Shown: positions 34,911-43,755, counted from the stretch's first letter. The stretch is DNA of 64,000 bases from Fictibacillus solisalsi (GCF_900103485.1 NZ_FNHW01000001.1:2439057-2503056); one strand, 5' to 3'. Notes: a model not told the origin generated them from the sequence alone. A program made the numbers and translations.

Positions 34911-34950
34911 AATAAAAGAGGAGCATCACGAGGTTGCTGATGCTCCTTCT
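34911..34950 (-). terminator. Terminator after yuiA
   Basis: GGAGCATCA pairs with TGATGCTCC, with T-rich DNA after it on the minus strand. Confidence 0.75.
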
Positions 34951-34956
34951 TCTTTA

Positions 34957-35091
34957 TTATGCTTTTCTCTTTTTACCGCTGCCGCAGCACTCTTCACAAG
35001 TCTCAGAGCCACCTAATAAAAGTTGGAAATAGCCTTTCCCCTCACAGTATTGGCACTTCTCTTGTGTTTTTGTACGAGTTGATGTTGTCAT
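34957..35091 (-). CDS. yuiA: YuiA, small zinc-finger protein
   Basis: A 44-aa protein with two DnaJ-like zinc knuckles, CQYCEGKGYFQ and CEECCGSGKK (CxxCxGxG pattern). Begins MTTSTRTKTQ; GGGGAG precedes the ATG. Matches YuiA; function unknown. The frame is open further upstream but the ribosome site fixes this start. Confidence 0.85.
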   Translation of the reverse strand: MTTSTRTKTQEKCQYCEGKGYFQLLLGGSETCEECCGSGKKRKA

Positions 35092-35233
35092 TAGACGGCA
35101 CTCCCCTTGTTTGAATTTTCTGATAATATAACAGGAAATGAAAAACTTGAAAAGGGAGCATTTTCGTTCATATCGCTTATGTAAGCGCAAACATCCAATA
35201 ATATCTGAATCTTTGTACGATTTTCTTACAATA

Positions 35234-35716
35234 TCAACGGTTATCAAATATTTTATAAGAAGTGTATCCAAAAATATCACCTGGGTTGATGTGCTCCAGC
35301 AGGGTTGCCTCCTTTTCATTTAAAAAATGGTGGACCATTACAGAAGTTGCCGGATCCTCCCGCAGTTCCTCAGGACTCAAAAATTGCGCCTCCTGGATTT
35401 CTCTATCCTGCGGAATAAGGGATCCTCCTTCAGGTTCAAGAAGAAAAATAATCATGTTGTCACTGATTTCATCATTAATCACCCCTGTTCTTATTCCCAA
35501 GATTCCAACAGGCCTGCTTGCAATTCCTGTTTCCTCTTTTACTTCACGGACTGCTGCTTCATCCACTGTCTCTCCAGCGTTCACAAATCCTGCCGGAATG
35601 GACCACTTTCCTTTAAGCCCTCCATAATTCTTTTTAACCACCAGCCATTTTCCATCTTGGATGACCAGTCCGGCTGCTGCGAGCCACACACTGCCCCTGT
35701 CTTTCTTTTTACTCAT
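35234..35716 (-). CDS. Nudix hydrolase
   Basis: A 160-aa enzyme with the Nudix box: [17 protein letters not shown] then KEETGI, at about residues 42-65. It cleaves nucleoside diphosphates linked to X; substrate unknown. AGAGGAAGGG precedes the ATG. It lies between yuiA and yumB in the same direction. Confidence 0.92.
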   Translation of the reverse strand: MSKKKDRGSVWLAAAGLVIQDGKWLVVKKNYGGLKGKWSIPAGFVNAGETVDEAAVREVKEETGIASRPVGILGIRTGVINDEISDNMIIFLLEPEGGSLIPQDREIQEAQFLSPEELREDPATSVMVHHFLNEKEATLLEHINPGDIFGYTSYKIFDNR

Positions 35717-35810
35717 GTCCCTTCCTCTCCTTCACCATGCCTTTATGCTCAATTATATAAAAAAACAGAGCTCCGAAGGGAACTCTGCTTTAATCTGTTA
35801 TTTCTACTAA

Positions 35811-37013
35811 TTAAAATAATTTAAGCTTACCTTTTTTAACGACCATTGGTACGCCACCAAGTAAGAAGAGGTAACGGTTATCAATGACTTTTTTCATTGC
35901 AGAAGCAGTGGAACCGAACAACTTCTTGTTTCCGACTACTCCAATCGCTTCACCTTTACCAAGAGAAGCTACTGTACCTTTGTTGTCGAACGTGAATTCT
36001 TCCATCTTTCCTCCACCGTTGATCAACGTTTTCAGGTTGCGAGCGAGCGTATATGCCTGCTGGATCGCAATCTGTGCAGTTGGAGGATATGGGCGGTTGA
36101 TTTCTTCATTAATAATTAACGCACAGTCACCAACTACGAAGATGTAGTCATAACCAGGCATGCGAAGGTCTTTGTCCACTTTTACACGTCCGCGCATGGT
36201 TTCAAAGCCGGCTTCTTCAACAAGATGGTTACCGCGTACTCCACCCGTCCAAACAACAGTTGCAGCTTTAATTTCTTCACCAGATGCCAGAAGTACTCCG
36301 TCTTCGTTACACTCTTTAATCGGAGTGTTCACAAGAAATTCCACACCACGGCGTTCAAGGTTGTTAATTGCGTATTCCACAAGTTCTTCATCAAATCCTG
36401 GCAGTACGTTTGGTGCTGCTTCAATATTGATGATGCGTACTTTTTCGCGTGGAATATCGTATTCCTTGCAGAGTTCAGGAACACGGTCTGCCAATTCACC
36501 GACAAACTCGATACCAGTGAAGCCAGCTCCCCCGACTACAATATTGATGAGTTCCTGTTTTTGTCCTTCATTGTTGTATCGTGCGAAATTATAATCGATA
36601 TGCTCGCGGATTTCACGAACAGAGTTAATGCTTCGAATGCTCATTGCATTTTCCTTAAGGCCTTGGATACCAAATGTTTCCGGATCAGATCCAAGCGCAA
36701 TAACAAGGTAATCGTATGTTAATTCACCATTTTGGAGAATAACTCGCTTTTCATCTTTTTTGATTTCAACTACTGTATCTTGTACAAAGTTGATTTTATT
36801 TGTATCAATGATGTCATCGATCATGATACGTGTTCGGTCATGGTGCAACGTACCGGCTGCGTTCTCGTGCAACCATGTTGTTTGGTAGTGATAGTTGTGC
36901 TTGTTTACAAGCGTAATCTCAGCATTGTTCAATCCAAGCTCTTTCTCCAGGCGTACAGCGGACATCATACCGCCATATCCTCCACCAATAATCAAAATTT
37001 TTGGCTTACTCAT
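35811..37013 (-). CDS. yumB: Type II NADH dehydrogenase-like YumB
   Basis: A 400-aa flavoprotein with FAD-binding GGGYGGM at 10-16, a second Rossmann motif [16 protein letters not shown] for NADH, and [11 protein letters not shown] near the FAD end. NDH-2 enzymes pass electrons from NADH to menaquinone without pumping protons. An amphipathic C-terminus (KGKLKLF) may bind membrane. A Rex-like operator lies 72 bases upstream, expected to repress it when NADH is low. Confidence 0.9.
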   Translation of the reverse strand: MSKPKILIIGGGYGGMMSAVRLEKELGLNNAEITLVNKHNYHYQTTWLHENAAGTLHHDRTRIMIDDIIDTNKINFVQDTVVEIKKDEKRVILQNGELTYDYLVIALGSDPETFGIQGLKENAMSIRSINSVREIREHIDYNFARYNNEGQKQELINIVVGGAGFTGIEFVGELADRVPELCKEYDIPREKVRIINIEAAPNVLPGFDEELVEYAINNLERRGVEFLVNTPIKECNEDGVLLASGEEIKAATVVWTGGVRGNHLVEEAGFETMRGRVKVDKDLRMPGYDYIFVVGDCALIINEEINRPYPPTAQIAIQQAYTLARNLKTLINGGGKMEEFTFDNKGTVASLGKGEAIGVVGNKKLFGSTASAMKKVIDNRYLFLLGGVPMVVKKGKLKLF

Positions 37014-37084
37014 ATGATCACTTCCACTTCAGATTTTTTTTAGTTTGACCTAACATGGATTGAAATATGAAAGGCCAAAAAAGT

Positions 37085-37102
37085 TTGTGACGTATTTCAC
37101 GT
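37085..37102. promoter_or_regulatory. Rex-like operator upstream of yumB
   Basis: TTGTGACGTATTTCACGT agrees with the Rex consensus TTGTGAAATATTTCACAA at 14 of 18 positions, counted by eye. It lies between yumB and the divergent yumC. The remaining intergenic DNA, 37103-37360, shows only a weak hairpin at about 37241-37270. Confidence 0.5.
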
Positions 37103-37360
37103 AGTAGGATAGATAAAGACGAAAATTGTCACAATTTCACCATATTTTCCTCTATAATCTTATTCCTTTTCCGGCCAAGTTTCAACCGTTTTTAAGAAAA
37201 TTTTAAGAAACGATGCGCATATTTTTGAAATAAGAAAGATAAAAGCCCTTTCAAGTCCCATAAGGGTTTTGATGGAATGCTGAATATGGTTTTATCCTTT
37301 CTTTTCATACTCTTTCTATCTATAATGAAGAGAGAGTAAATTTACCCCGGGGGTGGAAAT

Positions 37361-38341
37361 ATGACGAAAGAAAATCTGTATGATATCACAATAATCGGCG
37401 GCGGTCCCACCGGTATGTTTGCGGCATTCTATGGGGGGATGCGGCAAATGAAGGTTAAAATTATTGAAAGCATGCCGCAGCTTGGCGGACAGCTTTCCGC
37501 GTTGTACCCTGAAAAATACATCTATGATGTGGCTGGTTTCCCTAAGGTACTGGCTCAGGATTTGGTGAATAATCTTAAAATCCAGGCTGAACAATTTAAT
37601 CCTGAAGTGGTGCTTGAAGAATCCGTTCAGACTGTGGAGAAAAAAGAAGACTACTTCGAATTGACAACTGATAAAGACACGCATTATTCAAAAGCGGTCA
37701 TCATCACAGCAGGCGTTGGGGCTTTTCAGCCAAGACGAATTGAACTGGAGAACGCCAAACAGTTTGAAGGAAAATCACTTCTTTACTTTGTAAACGACCT
37801 CCAAGCCTTTGCCGGAAAAAAGGTTCTAGTGGCTGGCGGCGGTGATTCTGCACTCGATTGGTCTCTTATGCTTGAGCCAATAGCTGAAGAGGTGACACTG
37901 ACCCACAGGCGTGCCAAATTCCGTGCTCACGAGCACAGCGTGGAGCAGCTCTTCAATTCATCCGTGAAGGTGAAAACACCGTATCAGATCAAAGAATTGA
38001 TCAATGATAATGAAAAGATCACCCATGTGCTTTTGGAAAACGAAGATGTGGAAGAAAAAATTGAAGTGGACGCTGTGATAGTCAACTATGGCTTCGTGTC
38101 CTCTCTTGGTCCAATTAAGAACTGGGGCCTTAATATTGAACGCAATTCCATCATTGTCAATTCCAAAATGGAAACCAATATTCCGGGTATTTATGCTGCC
38201 GGTGATATTTGTACGTATGATGGCAAAGTTAAACTGATTGCTGCCGGATTTGGGGAAGCTCCTACCGCTGTTAACAATGCAAAAACGTATATTGATCCAA
38301 AAGCAAAAACACAGCCGCAGCACAGCACAAGCTTGTTTTAA
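37361..38341 (+). CDS. yumC: Ferredoxin/flavodoxin-NADP reductase, thioredoxin-reductase-like
   Basis: A 326-aa homodimeric flavoenzyme passing electrons between NADPH and ferredoxin or flavodoxin. FAD motif [17 protein letters not shown] at about 13-29, NADPH motif [13 protein letters not shown], and [16 protein letters not shown] near the end. It lacks the CxxC of thioredoxin reductase, as expected for this type. GGGGGTGG precedes the ATG. Confidence 0.95.
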   Translation: MTKENLYDITIIGGGPTGMFAAFYGGMRQMKVKIIESMPQLGGQLSALYPEKYIYDVAGFPKVLAQDLVNNLKIQAEQFNPEVVLEESVQTVEKKEDYFELTTDKDTHYSKAVIITAGVGAFQPRRIELENAKQFEGKSLLYFVNDLQAFAGKKVLVAGGGDSALDWSLMLEPIAEEVTLTHRRAKFRAHEHSVEQLFNSSVKVKTPYQIKELINDNEKITHVLLENEDVEEKIEVDAVIVNYGFVSSLGPIKNWGLNIERNSIIVNSKMETNIPGIYAAGDICTYDGKVKLIAAGFGEAPTAVNNAKTYIDPKAKTQPQHSTSLF

Positions 38342-38343
38342 TT

Positions 38344-38372
38344 TCCGAGCCGGTTACGCCGGCTCTTTAATT
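38344..38372 (+). terminator. Terminator after yumC
   Basis: GAGCCGG pairs with CCGGCTC across five bases, then TTTAATTTT. Confidence 0.75.
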
Positions 38373-38503
38373 TTGGTTTTTTTCTAAAATTGCGGACCCC
38401 ACCCTGTGGAAAGCGGACAACCTGAAGCAGAAAGCAATCTATTCCGAAGTACGACAGGGATAAAAAGATCAGCCTTTAATTTGCGAAAAGGAGGAATGAC
38501 AAT

Positions 38504-38674
38504 ATGAACCGCCAATGGACCGAAGAGGAAATTGAAGTGGCTGAGCTGCTCCAGGAGCTACAGCAGAATACCGCCTCTCTACACATTACCGACGAATCAT
38601 TTCTAGAAGATGTGAAAGAAGCACTGCCCAAGCTGAAGCAACTGCTGGATGAAATTGGGCGCACACTGGAATGA
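38504..38674 (+). CDS. Hypothetical 56-aa acidic helical protein
   Basis: MNRQWTEEEIEVAELLQEL continues with an all-helical, Glu/Leu-rich chain ending EIGRTLE. AAAGGAGG lies nine bases before the ATG. No family recognised. The heptad-like leucines suggest a coiled coil. Confidence 0.65.
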   Translation: MNRQWTEEEIEVAELLQELQQNTASLHITDESFLEDVKEALPKLKQLLDEIGRTLE

Positions 38675-38682
38675 GTTAACAG

Positions 38683-38711
38683 TTGGTATCATGGAAAGTG
38701 TATGTTATACT
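38683..38711 (+). promoter_or_regulatory. Sigma-A promoter of a short RNA
   Basis: TTGGTA (38683-38688) and TATACT (38706-38711) with a 17-base spacer. Transcription should begin near 38718. Confidence 0.65.
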
Positions 38712-38717
38712 ATTTTT

Positions 38718-38780
38718 AGCAGACAAGTGCTGCTCATAAACCCATAACGATCACCCGGTGCTGGCACACCGGGTTTTTTT
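38718..38780 (+). ncRNA. Candidate small RNA or leader ending in a terminator
   Basis: About 63 bases from the predicted start to a T-run. Contains a small hairpin (AGCAG/CTGCT) and an intrinsic terminator (ACCCGGTG pairs with CACCGGGT, six-base loop, seven T). The next gene's ribosome site follows only 11 bases later, so it may be an attenuator for that gene or a free small RNA. No known riboswitch class recognised. Confidence 0.5.
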
Positions 38781-38802
38781 ATTGAAAAAGGAGTTTGCCT
38801 GT

Positions 38803-38964
38803 ATGAACATCTTCATTATCATCGGTATTGTATGCTTTATCCTTGGAACAGGACTCATGATGGCCAGCAGCCGCCATGTTGGCCGAAAAAAGTGGTTGTA
38901 TGTGGGTGGCTCCATTCTTTCTGACTTGGTGGGCCTAGTGTTTCTTTTATTTTTGGGAAATTAA
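38803..38964 (+). CDS. Small two-helix membrane protein, 53 aa
   Basis: MNIFIIIGIVCFILGTGLMM, a positive loop (SRHVGRKKW), then a second helix (GGSILSDLVGLVFLLFLG). AAGGAG precedes the ATG. Family unknown. Expression depends on read-through of the hairpin terminator just upstream or on a promoter I cannot see. Confidence 0.7.
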   Translation: MNIFIIIGIVCFILGTGLMMASSRHVGRKKWLYVGGSILSDLVGLVFLLFLGN

Positions 38965-38968
38965 TCAT

Positions 38969-39235
38969 TCACGTTTTCATATAGGTTGTAAGTAATAGAC
39001 TGAAAATGGTTTTTCCCTTTTCATTCCGTTTGCGGACAAGGATTTCTTTTTGATACTGTTCTACACTATATGTGACGGTTTCATAATCCACTTGACCTTC
39101 CTGACCTTTTACATAATCATCATAAACCGTTTGAATGTAGGCTTCGGCTTCTCCTTGTGTTGGAAACTCAATTTCAACAGCAAGGCCCGGCCTGTTTTTT
39201 GATTGTCTTCTCACTTCAACAACATATTTTGTCAT
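38969..39235 (-). CDS. Hypothetical 88-aa protein
   Basis: Begins MTKYVVEVRRQSKNRPGLAV and ends LLTTYMKT. Alternating hydrophobic beta-type segments, no membrane span, no Cys. AAAGGAGG lies before the ATG. Possibly a YuzF-like Bacillaceae protein, but I am not certain. Confidence 0.65.
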   Translation of the reverse strand: MTKYVVEVRRQSKNRPGLAVEIEFPTQGEAEAYIQTVYDDYVKGQEGQVDYETVTYSVEQYQKEILVRKRNEKGKTIFSLLLTTYMKT

Positions 39236-39298
39236 TCCCGCTATGCTTCCTCCTTTAATGATACAAGGGTATTCAAAACGGCATCAAAAGGTTCACAC

Positions 39299-39326
39299 AA
39301 AAAACCCCTGGATTCGGGGTTTTTTA
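39299..39326. terminator. Terminator, probably the original one of yutM
   Basis: AAAAACCCC pairs with GGGGTTTTT across seven bases. It lies just beyond the degenerate yutM tail. Confidence 0.75.
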
Positions 39327-39342
39327 ATGTATATGAAGGGGT

Positions 39343-39405
39343 TTAGCACTCTTCAGGAATTCCGGCATTGACGGTTGTACGGAATGAAGATCCGTGTTTT
39401 CGCAA
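39343..39405 (-). pseudogene. Detached fragment of the yutM 3' end
   Basis: Minus strand reads KHGSSFRTTVNAGIPEEC and a stop, matching the last 18 residues of the intact yutM at 40843. The first 55 bases match at 48 positions. The conserved Cys before the fragment is lost. Confidence 0.85.
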
Positions 39406-39480
39406 AAAAGACGCCCCAAAAGAGACGTCTTTTTTTTGCTCGTATTTCACTGAAGAACGCTGACGGCTAAATTTTATCAG

Positions 39481-40347
39481 TTAGCAATCGCCCCGGACCT
39501 TTTTAGTGGTAAGCACGCTTAAGGCATCCCTTACTTTCCTTGCAAAGGCCAGTGGTTGATCAATTAATTCGAAATGCATAAACATAAGCCGGGGACTTTC
39601 AAAGAGCCAGTGATTATGAACGGCAGTAACTATAATCCCATGTTCACGTAATTTACTAATAAAGGGATTAATTTCTTCTTGAAGGATTACAGTTTCCCCA
39701 CTACAAAGCGCACGACCATCTTTTGTCATGGACTCAAAGGTAAACATTTGAGGAATGAGTAAAAATGACCTTCCTCGTCTTCCAAGGACAACAGGTTTTA
39801 TATTGTTACGCAATTTCATTACCGTACAAATGCCATTTTCAAAGGTGTGCATTGCCCCACCAAGAATGTCATTGAATTCATCACAAAGACCTGGATTACC
39901 CATTATTACCTTCTTTTCGTACTCACAGTTACCATAAACATCTCGGGTAATTAAAACCTTCATCGCTTCTCTAACTTTTCTGGCAAATGCAAGTGGTTGA
40001 TCAATTGATTCAAAATGCATATACATAAGCCGTGGCTTATCAAAAAGCCAGTGATTATGAACAGCAGTAACAATAATACCAAACTGGCGAAGCTTGGTTA
40101 AAAATGGGTTGATTTCTTCTTGAAGAATAACAGTCTCCCCTAGGCATAGTGCATTCCCTTTTTTGTCCATATTTTCGAACGAAAACGCTTGGGGAATAAA
40201 CATAAAGGACTCCGCTTTTCTTCCTAAAACCACGGGATGAATGTTCGTGCGTGACCGCGTAGCCAAGCAAACACCATTAACTACACTAGGTGTGGAATTG
40301 AGGATCCTTGCAAATTCTATGCATAGATCTGATGGGTGCATGTCCAT
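39481..40347 (-). CDS. DUF1259 protein with two tandem copies
   Basis: A 288-aa protein of two DUF1259 copies, about 1-138 and 147-285. Each holds PVVLGR, F.FIPQ.F.FE, LGETVILQEEINPF and the hallmark TAVHNHWLF...RLMYMHFE, with His residues that may bind metal. No signal peptide, unlike mycobacterial LpqO. Function unknown. GGAGG precedes the ATG. It is the main cargo of a segment inserted at the yutM 3' end. Confidence 0.88.
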   Translation of the reverse strand: MDMHPSDLCIEFARILNSTPSVVNGVCLATRSRTNIHPVVLGRKAESFMFIPQAFSFENMDKKGNALCLGETVILQEEINPFLTKLRQFGIIVTAVHNHWLFDKPRLMYMHFESIDQPLAFARKVREAMKVLITRDVYGNCEYEKKVIMGNPGLCDEFNDILGGAMHTFENGICTVMKLRNNIKPVVLGRRGRSFLLIPQMFTFESMTKDGRALCSGETVILQEEINPFISKLREHGIIVTAVHNHWLFESPRLMFMHFELIDQPLAFARKVRDALSVLTTKKVRGDC

Positions 40348-40578
40348 GTTTCTAATTTGGAACTCCTCCTAAGATTATATTTATACTAAAATATGCTCAA
40401 GTCTGCTTTACGAAAGGTATATATGCCTGAAATCGAGATAAAATCCCCTTTCACACCAACGACATTCCAGATAGTAATATGCGAACACCTATAGCTCTAA
40501 AAAACGGCTTCCTGTCTATTGGATTGCCCCACATAAAAAGACACCCCTGTTAGGGACGTCTCTAAAATTTCAACCTTG

Positions 40579-40815
40579 TTAATCCGTGCTGCTGCTTTGC
40601 GTTCGTTTAACGCGTTTCGTTAACAGCATAAAAAATACGACCTCCTGGACGTTTATTCCGTCAAGAAAGTCGTAGTTATGAACCCTTATTGCGCCAAATC
40701 GGGGATGTGTGCCCGATTCGGGATTGTTTATCGTCATTTTTGTACTGGTATCCGCAACCCTCCGACATCCAGAAAAGTTGCAGATGAGATTAACGAAAGA
40801 ATATCCCGGACCCAA
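40579..40815 (-). CDS. Doubtful open frame within the inserted segment
   Basis: Up to 78 codons from TTG, including NNPESGTHPRFGAIRVHNYDFLDGINVQEVV, which looks protein-like. No good ribosome site exists. It may be the remnant of a larger gene brought in with DUF1259. The gap 40348-40578 shows a hairpin near 40535-40565 and nothing else. Confidence 0.3.
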   Translation of the reverse strand: MGPGYSFVNLICNFSGCRRVADTSTKMTINNPESGTHPRFGAIRVHNYDFLDGINVQEVVFFMLLTKRVKRTQSSSTD

Positions 40816-40842
40816 AAACGTTGATATATCGGGCTTTATCGA

Positions 40843-41199
40843 TTAGCATTCTTCAGGAGTTCCGGCATTGACCGCTGTACGGAAGGAAGATCCGCATCCG
40901 CAGGACGCGATGGCGTTCGGGTTGTTGATGGTGAATCCTCCACCCATCATGTTCTGCTTGAAGTCAACAGTAGTTCCGTTAAGAATTTTTGCGCTTTCCG
41001 CATCAACGACAATTTTCAGTCCATTGATTTCTTCTTCGTGATCTGTGCTTTGTGTTTCTTTATCAAACCCCATGCCATAAGAAAGACCGCTGCATCCGCC
41101 GCCTTTTACACCAACACGGAGAAATAGTCCTGTTTCCTCTTCAGCAGCCATCATTTCTTTAATTCGGCCGACTGCAGCATCAGTAAAGTTTACGATCAT
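40843..41199 (-). CDS. yutM: A-type Fe-S carrier protein (HesB/IscA, YutM)
   Basis: A 118-aa Fe-S cluster carrier. The three conserved Cys are in GGCSGLSYGMGF and SCGCGSSF. The start MIVNFTDAAV at 41199 has AAGGAGAG upstream; a GTG at 41208 overlaps that site. Its last 20 codons differ slightly from the displaced copy at 39343. Confidence 0.95.
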   Translation of the reverse strand: MIVNFTDAAVGRIKEMMAAEEETGLFLRVGVKGGGCSGLSYGMGFDKETQSTDHEEEINGLKIVVDAESAKILNGTTVDFKQNMMGGGFTINNPNAIASCGCGSSFRTAVNAGTPEEC

Positions 41200-41279
41200 T
41201 TTATCCACTCTCCTTCATCGAAGGTTTTATACTTATAGTATACAAGTGCTAAAGAAAACTCTCAAGGCATCTGCCTTTA

Positions 41280-41465
41280 TTAATATAGCTTTCCCTGTTC
41301 CAATTTTAAGATTAAATTGTGCGTCTCATCTATTTTCCGGCTGTAATTCAGTACTTGAGGGTGATTAAGGCCTAAGCTGTTGGCCGTATCAATCATTTGC
41401 TGGCGCAGGTGTTCGATCTGTTCATTATATTTATCAAGTCGTTCGCCATTCAATAACTTTGTCAT
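41280..41465 (-). CDS. Spo0E-like sporulation regulatory phosphatase
   Basis: A 61-aa two-helix protein with the Spo0E pattern LGLNHPQVLNYSRKIDETHN (conserved S-x-x-x-D). Family members dephosphorylate Spo0A-P and delay sporulation. GGGAGTG lies before the ATG at 41465. Confidence 0.85.
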   Translation of the reverse strand: MTKLLNGERLDKYNEQIEHLRQQMIDTANSLGLNHPQVLNYSRKIDETHNLILKLEQGKLY

Positions 41466-41655
41466 GTGCAACACTCCCTGGTTCGTTCCTTACGCTGCTC
41501 CATAATTTTACTCTAAGTTGAATATATTGACAATCATCTGGCATCCCTTTGTATTTTGCAATATTTTTTGATGTTTGTGGTTGCTCTTTCCAAAACGTAA
41601 ACAAGCCGTAACCTATGTTACATTCATGTGACAAAAGGGGGAAATGGTTCCTTTC

Positions 41656-41684
41656 TTGTCCTTCCAAATAAATGAGCGTATAAT
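41656..41684 (+). promoter_or_regulatory. Promoter of mqnE
   Basis: TTGTCC and TATAAT with a 17-base spacer, giving a start near 41691 and a leader of about 110 bases. Confidence 0.65.
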
Positions 41685-41690
41685 AGACTC

Positions 41691-41802
41691 CGTATTCGCC
41701 GGTCCCTGGGGGCTGTCGGAATACTTCTCATGTTTGAGTCAGCAGGTTCAGATCCTGCACAATAAAACATATATACATACCAATAGGAACGGGGGAAAAG
41801 TA
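41691..41802 (+). promoter_or_regulatory. Structured mqnE leader with tRNA-like hairpins
   Basis: Three stems can be drawn: GTATTC (41692) with GAATAC (41720) enclosing CCC/GGG; CTCA/TGAG; and GCAGG/CCTGC closing a seven-base TTCAGAT loop close to a tRNA T-loop. GGGGGAAAAG follows before the mqnE ATG. No known riboswitch recognised. Confidence 0.45.
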
Positions 41803-42897
41803 ATGGCCATCATTACACAGGATACAAAAATTCATGACATTGCTGAGAAAATCCGTCACGGTGAACGTCTTTCAATTGAAGACGGTTTGTTTTTATACGA
41901 AACGAACGATATTTTAGGTGTCGCTCAATTGGCAAACGAGGCTAACCTTCAGAAAAACGGCGATCGTGTTTATTTCATTGAAAATATGTATATTAATCCG
42001 ACGAATGTTTGTGAAGCTTCATGCAGCTTCTGCGGCTTTAAACGCAAGCCGGGTGAAGAAGGCGCCTATACAATGAACGAAGAACAGCTTCTGGAATATG
42101 TAGAAAAACGCTGGAACGATAACATCCGTGAATTCCACATTGTAGGCGGCCATAACAATGAAGTTCCGTTTGATTATTATTTGGACACCATTCGCGTTCT
42201 GAAGAAACATTATCCAAACGCTACAGTCAAAGCCTATACAGGAGCCGAAATTGAATTCTTCTCCCGAATTTCCGGTCTTTCCATGAAAGAAGTTCTCGAA
42301 GAGCTTGTCAAAGCCGGACTTGACACCCTGCCTGGGGGCGGAGCTGAAATCCTTACCGAGCGTTACCGTGAGAAAATGAGCCCTGACAAAGCCTCCACTG
42401 ATCAATGGCTTGAAGCACACGAGCTTGCCCATGGCCTTGGTCTCCGCACGCATGCAACCATGCTGTACGGCTCCATTGAATCTAAAGAAGAGCGTTTGAT
42501 CCATATGGACCGTGTGCGCCAGCTTCAAGATAAAACGAATGGATTTATGGTGTTTATCCCGCTTGCGATGCAGCCGCGAACAGCTGCAATGGGACTGACT
42601 CGCCGTACATCGGCTTATGATGATATGCGTACCATTGCCATTAGCCGTTTGATGCTGGATAACTTTGATCACATTAAAGCATACTGGATCAATATTGGCG
42701 TACAGTTAACACAAATGGCACTGTCTTTTGGTGCGGATGACATTCACGGAACACTGATCGAGGAGCGAATTTCCCATTCCGTTGGAGCGTTGACTTCCCA
42801 GGGAATTACTCGAAAAGAATTGGTTCACCTCATTAAAACAGCCAATAAAAAACCAGTTGAACGCGATACATTCTACAATGTCATCAAAGAATATTAA
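41803..42897 (+). CDS. mqnE: Aminofutalosine synthase MqnE (radical SAM)
   Basis: A 364-aa radical-SAM enzyme joining carboxyvinyloxybenzoate to SAM-derived adenosine in the futalosine route to menaquinone. The cluster motif CEASCSFCGF (CxxxCxxC) is at about 68-77; HIVGGHNNEVPFDYYL and TLPGGGAEI are MqnE-typical. Many Bacillus use the classical men pathway, so this indicates mqn genes elsewhere. A terminator follows. Confidence 0.93.
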   Translation: MAIITQDTKIHDIAEKIRHGERLSIEDGLFLYETNDILGVAQLANEANLQKNGDRVYFIENMYINPTNVCEASCSFCGFKRKPGEEGAYTMNEEQLLEYVEKRWNDNIREFHIVGGHNNEVPFDYYLDTIRVLKKHYPNATVKAYTGAEIEFFSRISGLSMKEVLEELVKAGLDTLPGGGAEILTERYREKMSPDKASTDQWLEAHELAHGLGLRTHATMLYGSIESKEERLIHMDRVRQLQDKTNGFMVFIPLAMQPRTAAMGLTRRTSAYDDMRTIAISRLMLDNFDHIKAYWINIGVQLTQMALSFGADDIHGTLIEERISHSVGALTSQGITRKELVHLIKTANKKPVERDTFYNVIKEY

Positions 42898-42902
42898 AAA
42901 GT

Positions 42903-42930
42903 AAACTGCCGGCCTTCCGGCAGTTTTTTT
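42903..42930. terminator. Terminator after mqnE
   Basis: AACTGCCGG pairs with CCGGCAGTT, then a seven-base T-run. Confidence 0.9.
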
Positions 42931-43162
42931 ATGATCTTAACTTCTCCTCTGTCCAAAAATAATCTTCATCAGCATTCAGTATTGTCAGCTTGCTGTGGCA
43001 GCAGGGCATAACAAGCAGCTGCTTGATCCCTTCCTTTGCATTGTTCAGCTTTTCTTCCGAAAATGCGGTCAGAACATTGGACGTGTGGCAGTAGGGGCAT
43101 TCATTTATATATATATCATCCATCATTTTTTCATAGGGCCAAGAATGTTCGAAGTTTAGCAT
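42929..43162 (-). CDS. Hypothetical zinc-binding protein, 77 aa
   Basis: Two metal-type motifs, CPYCHTSNV (CxxCH) and MPCCHSKLTI, suggest a zinc ribbon. Start uncertain: MLNFEHSWPY has a GGAGG 34 bases upstream but the spacer can fold (CTGGC/GCCAG); an internal MMDDIYINECPYC start lacks a site. Function unknown. Confidence 0.65.
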   Translation of the reverse strand: MLNFEHSWPYEKMMDDIYINECPYCHTSNVLTAFSEEKLNNAKEGIKQLLVMPCCHSKLTILNADEDYFWTEEKLRS

Positions 43163-43387
43163 AACGACTGGCTTTTTTCTTACTTAGCCAGATTTCCCTC
43201 CTTTTATTTTTTATGTTCTTCTATTGTATACTACATGCCAACAATGCTGTGTGATTTCTTTTACCCAAGTCTCACATAAAAGTAACCTGCAGACTCAAAA
43301 ATCATCACTAAACTTTTGTAAGTCAAAATGGTTTCCAAAATCTTTTTTCTGCAGTATAATAATCACAGTATAAAAAAATAGCGATCC

Positions 43388-43651
43388 ATCTTCGGGGCAG
43401 GGTGAAATTCCCGACCGGCGGTATTTGAAGATTCCCTCTTCATCAGCCCGTGAGCTTTTAAGAAAAGCTACAGACGCCTCGCTAAGAGCCGACAAGCACT
43501 GGATCTCACTGACAAAAAAACGCTTTTTGTTTTTTGAAGGGAGTAAAGTGACTAGAGACTCTAGGCGTTTAGGCTAGACATTTTGGCATTTCTTATTTGC
43601 TGATCTGGTGTAATTCCAGAGCCGACAGTACAGTCTGGATGGGAGAAGATG
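43388..43651 (+). promoter_or_regulatory. FMN riboswitch with expanded internal arm
   Basis: Conserved RFN blocks are present in order: ATCTTCGGGGCAGGGTGAAA, CCCGACCGGCGGT, CAGCCCGTGAGC, then GATCTGGTG, CCAGAGCCGACAGT and GTCTGGATGGGAGAAGAT, closing P1. Between the second and third groups lie 146 bases (43456-43601) instead of the usual short variable stem. A TATAAT at 43355-43360 with a weak TTTCCA upstream is the likely promoter. Confidence 0.95.
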
Positions 43652-43755
43652 ACGGTGCACGGTTCGGTTGTTTTGTAATATGACTGAGCCCTCGCTCAGT
43701 ACGTTTTAAGGACTAACCACCTTAAAATGTTTATTTGACGATGCCTGACTACTCT

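Noticed and set aside
41691-41770. A tRNA gene before mqnE
   Set aside because: Only the T-arm-like hairpin fits; no acceptor stem pairs and the D and anticodon arms are not convincing.
42019-42672. 217-codon minus-strand frame opposite mqnE
   Set aside because: Antisense to a clear radical-SAM gene; no ribosome site and composition typical of a shadow.
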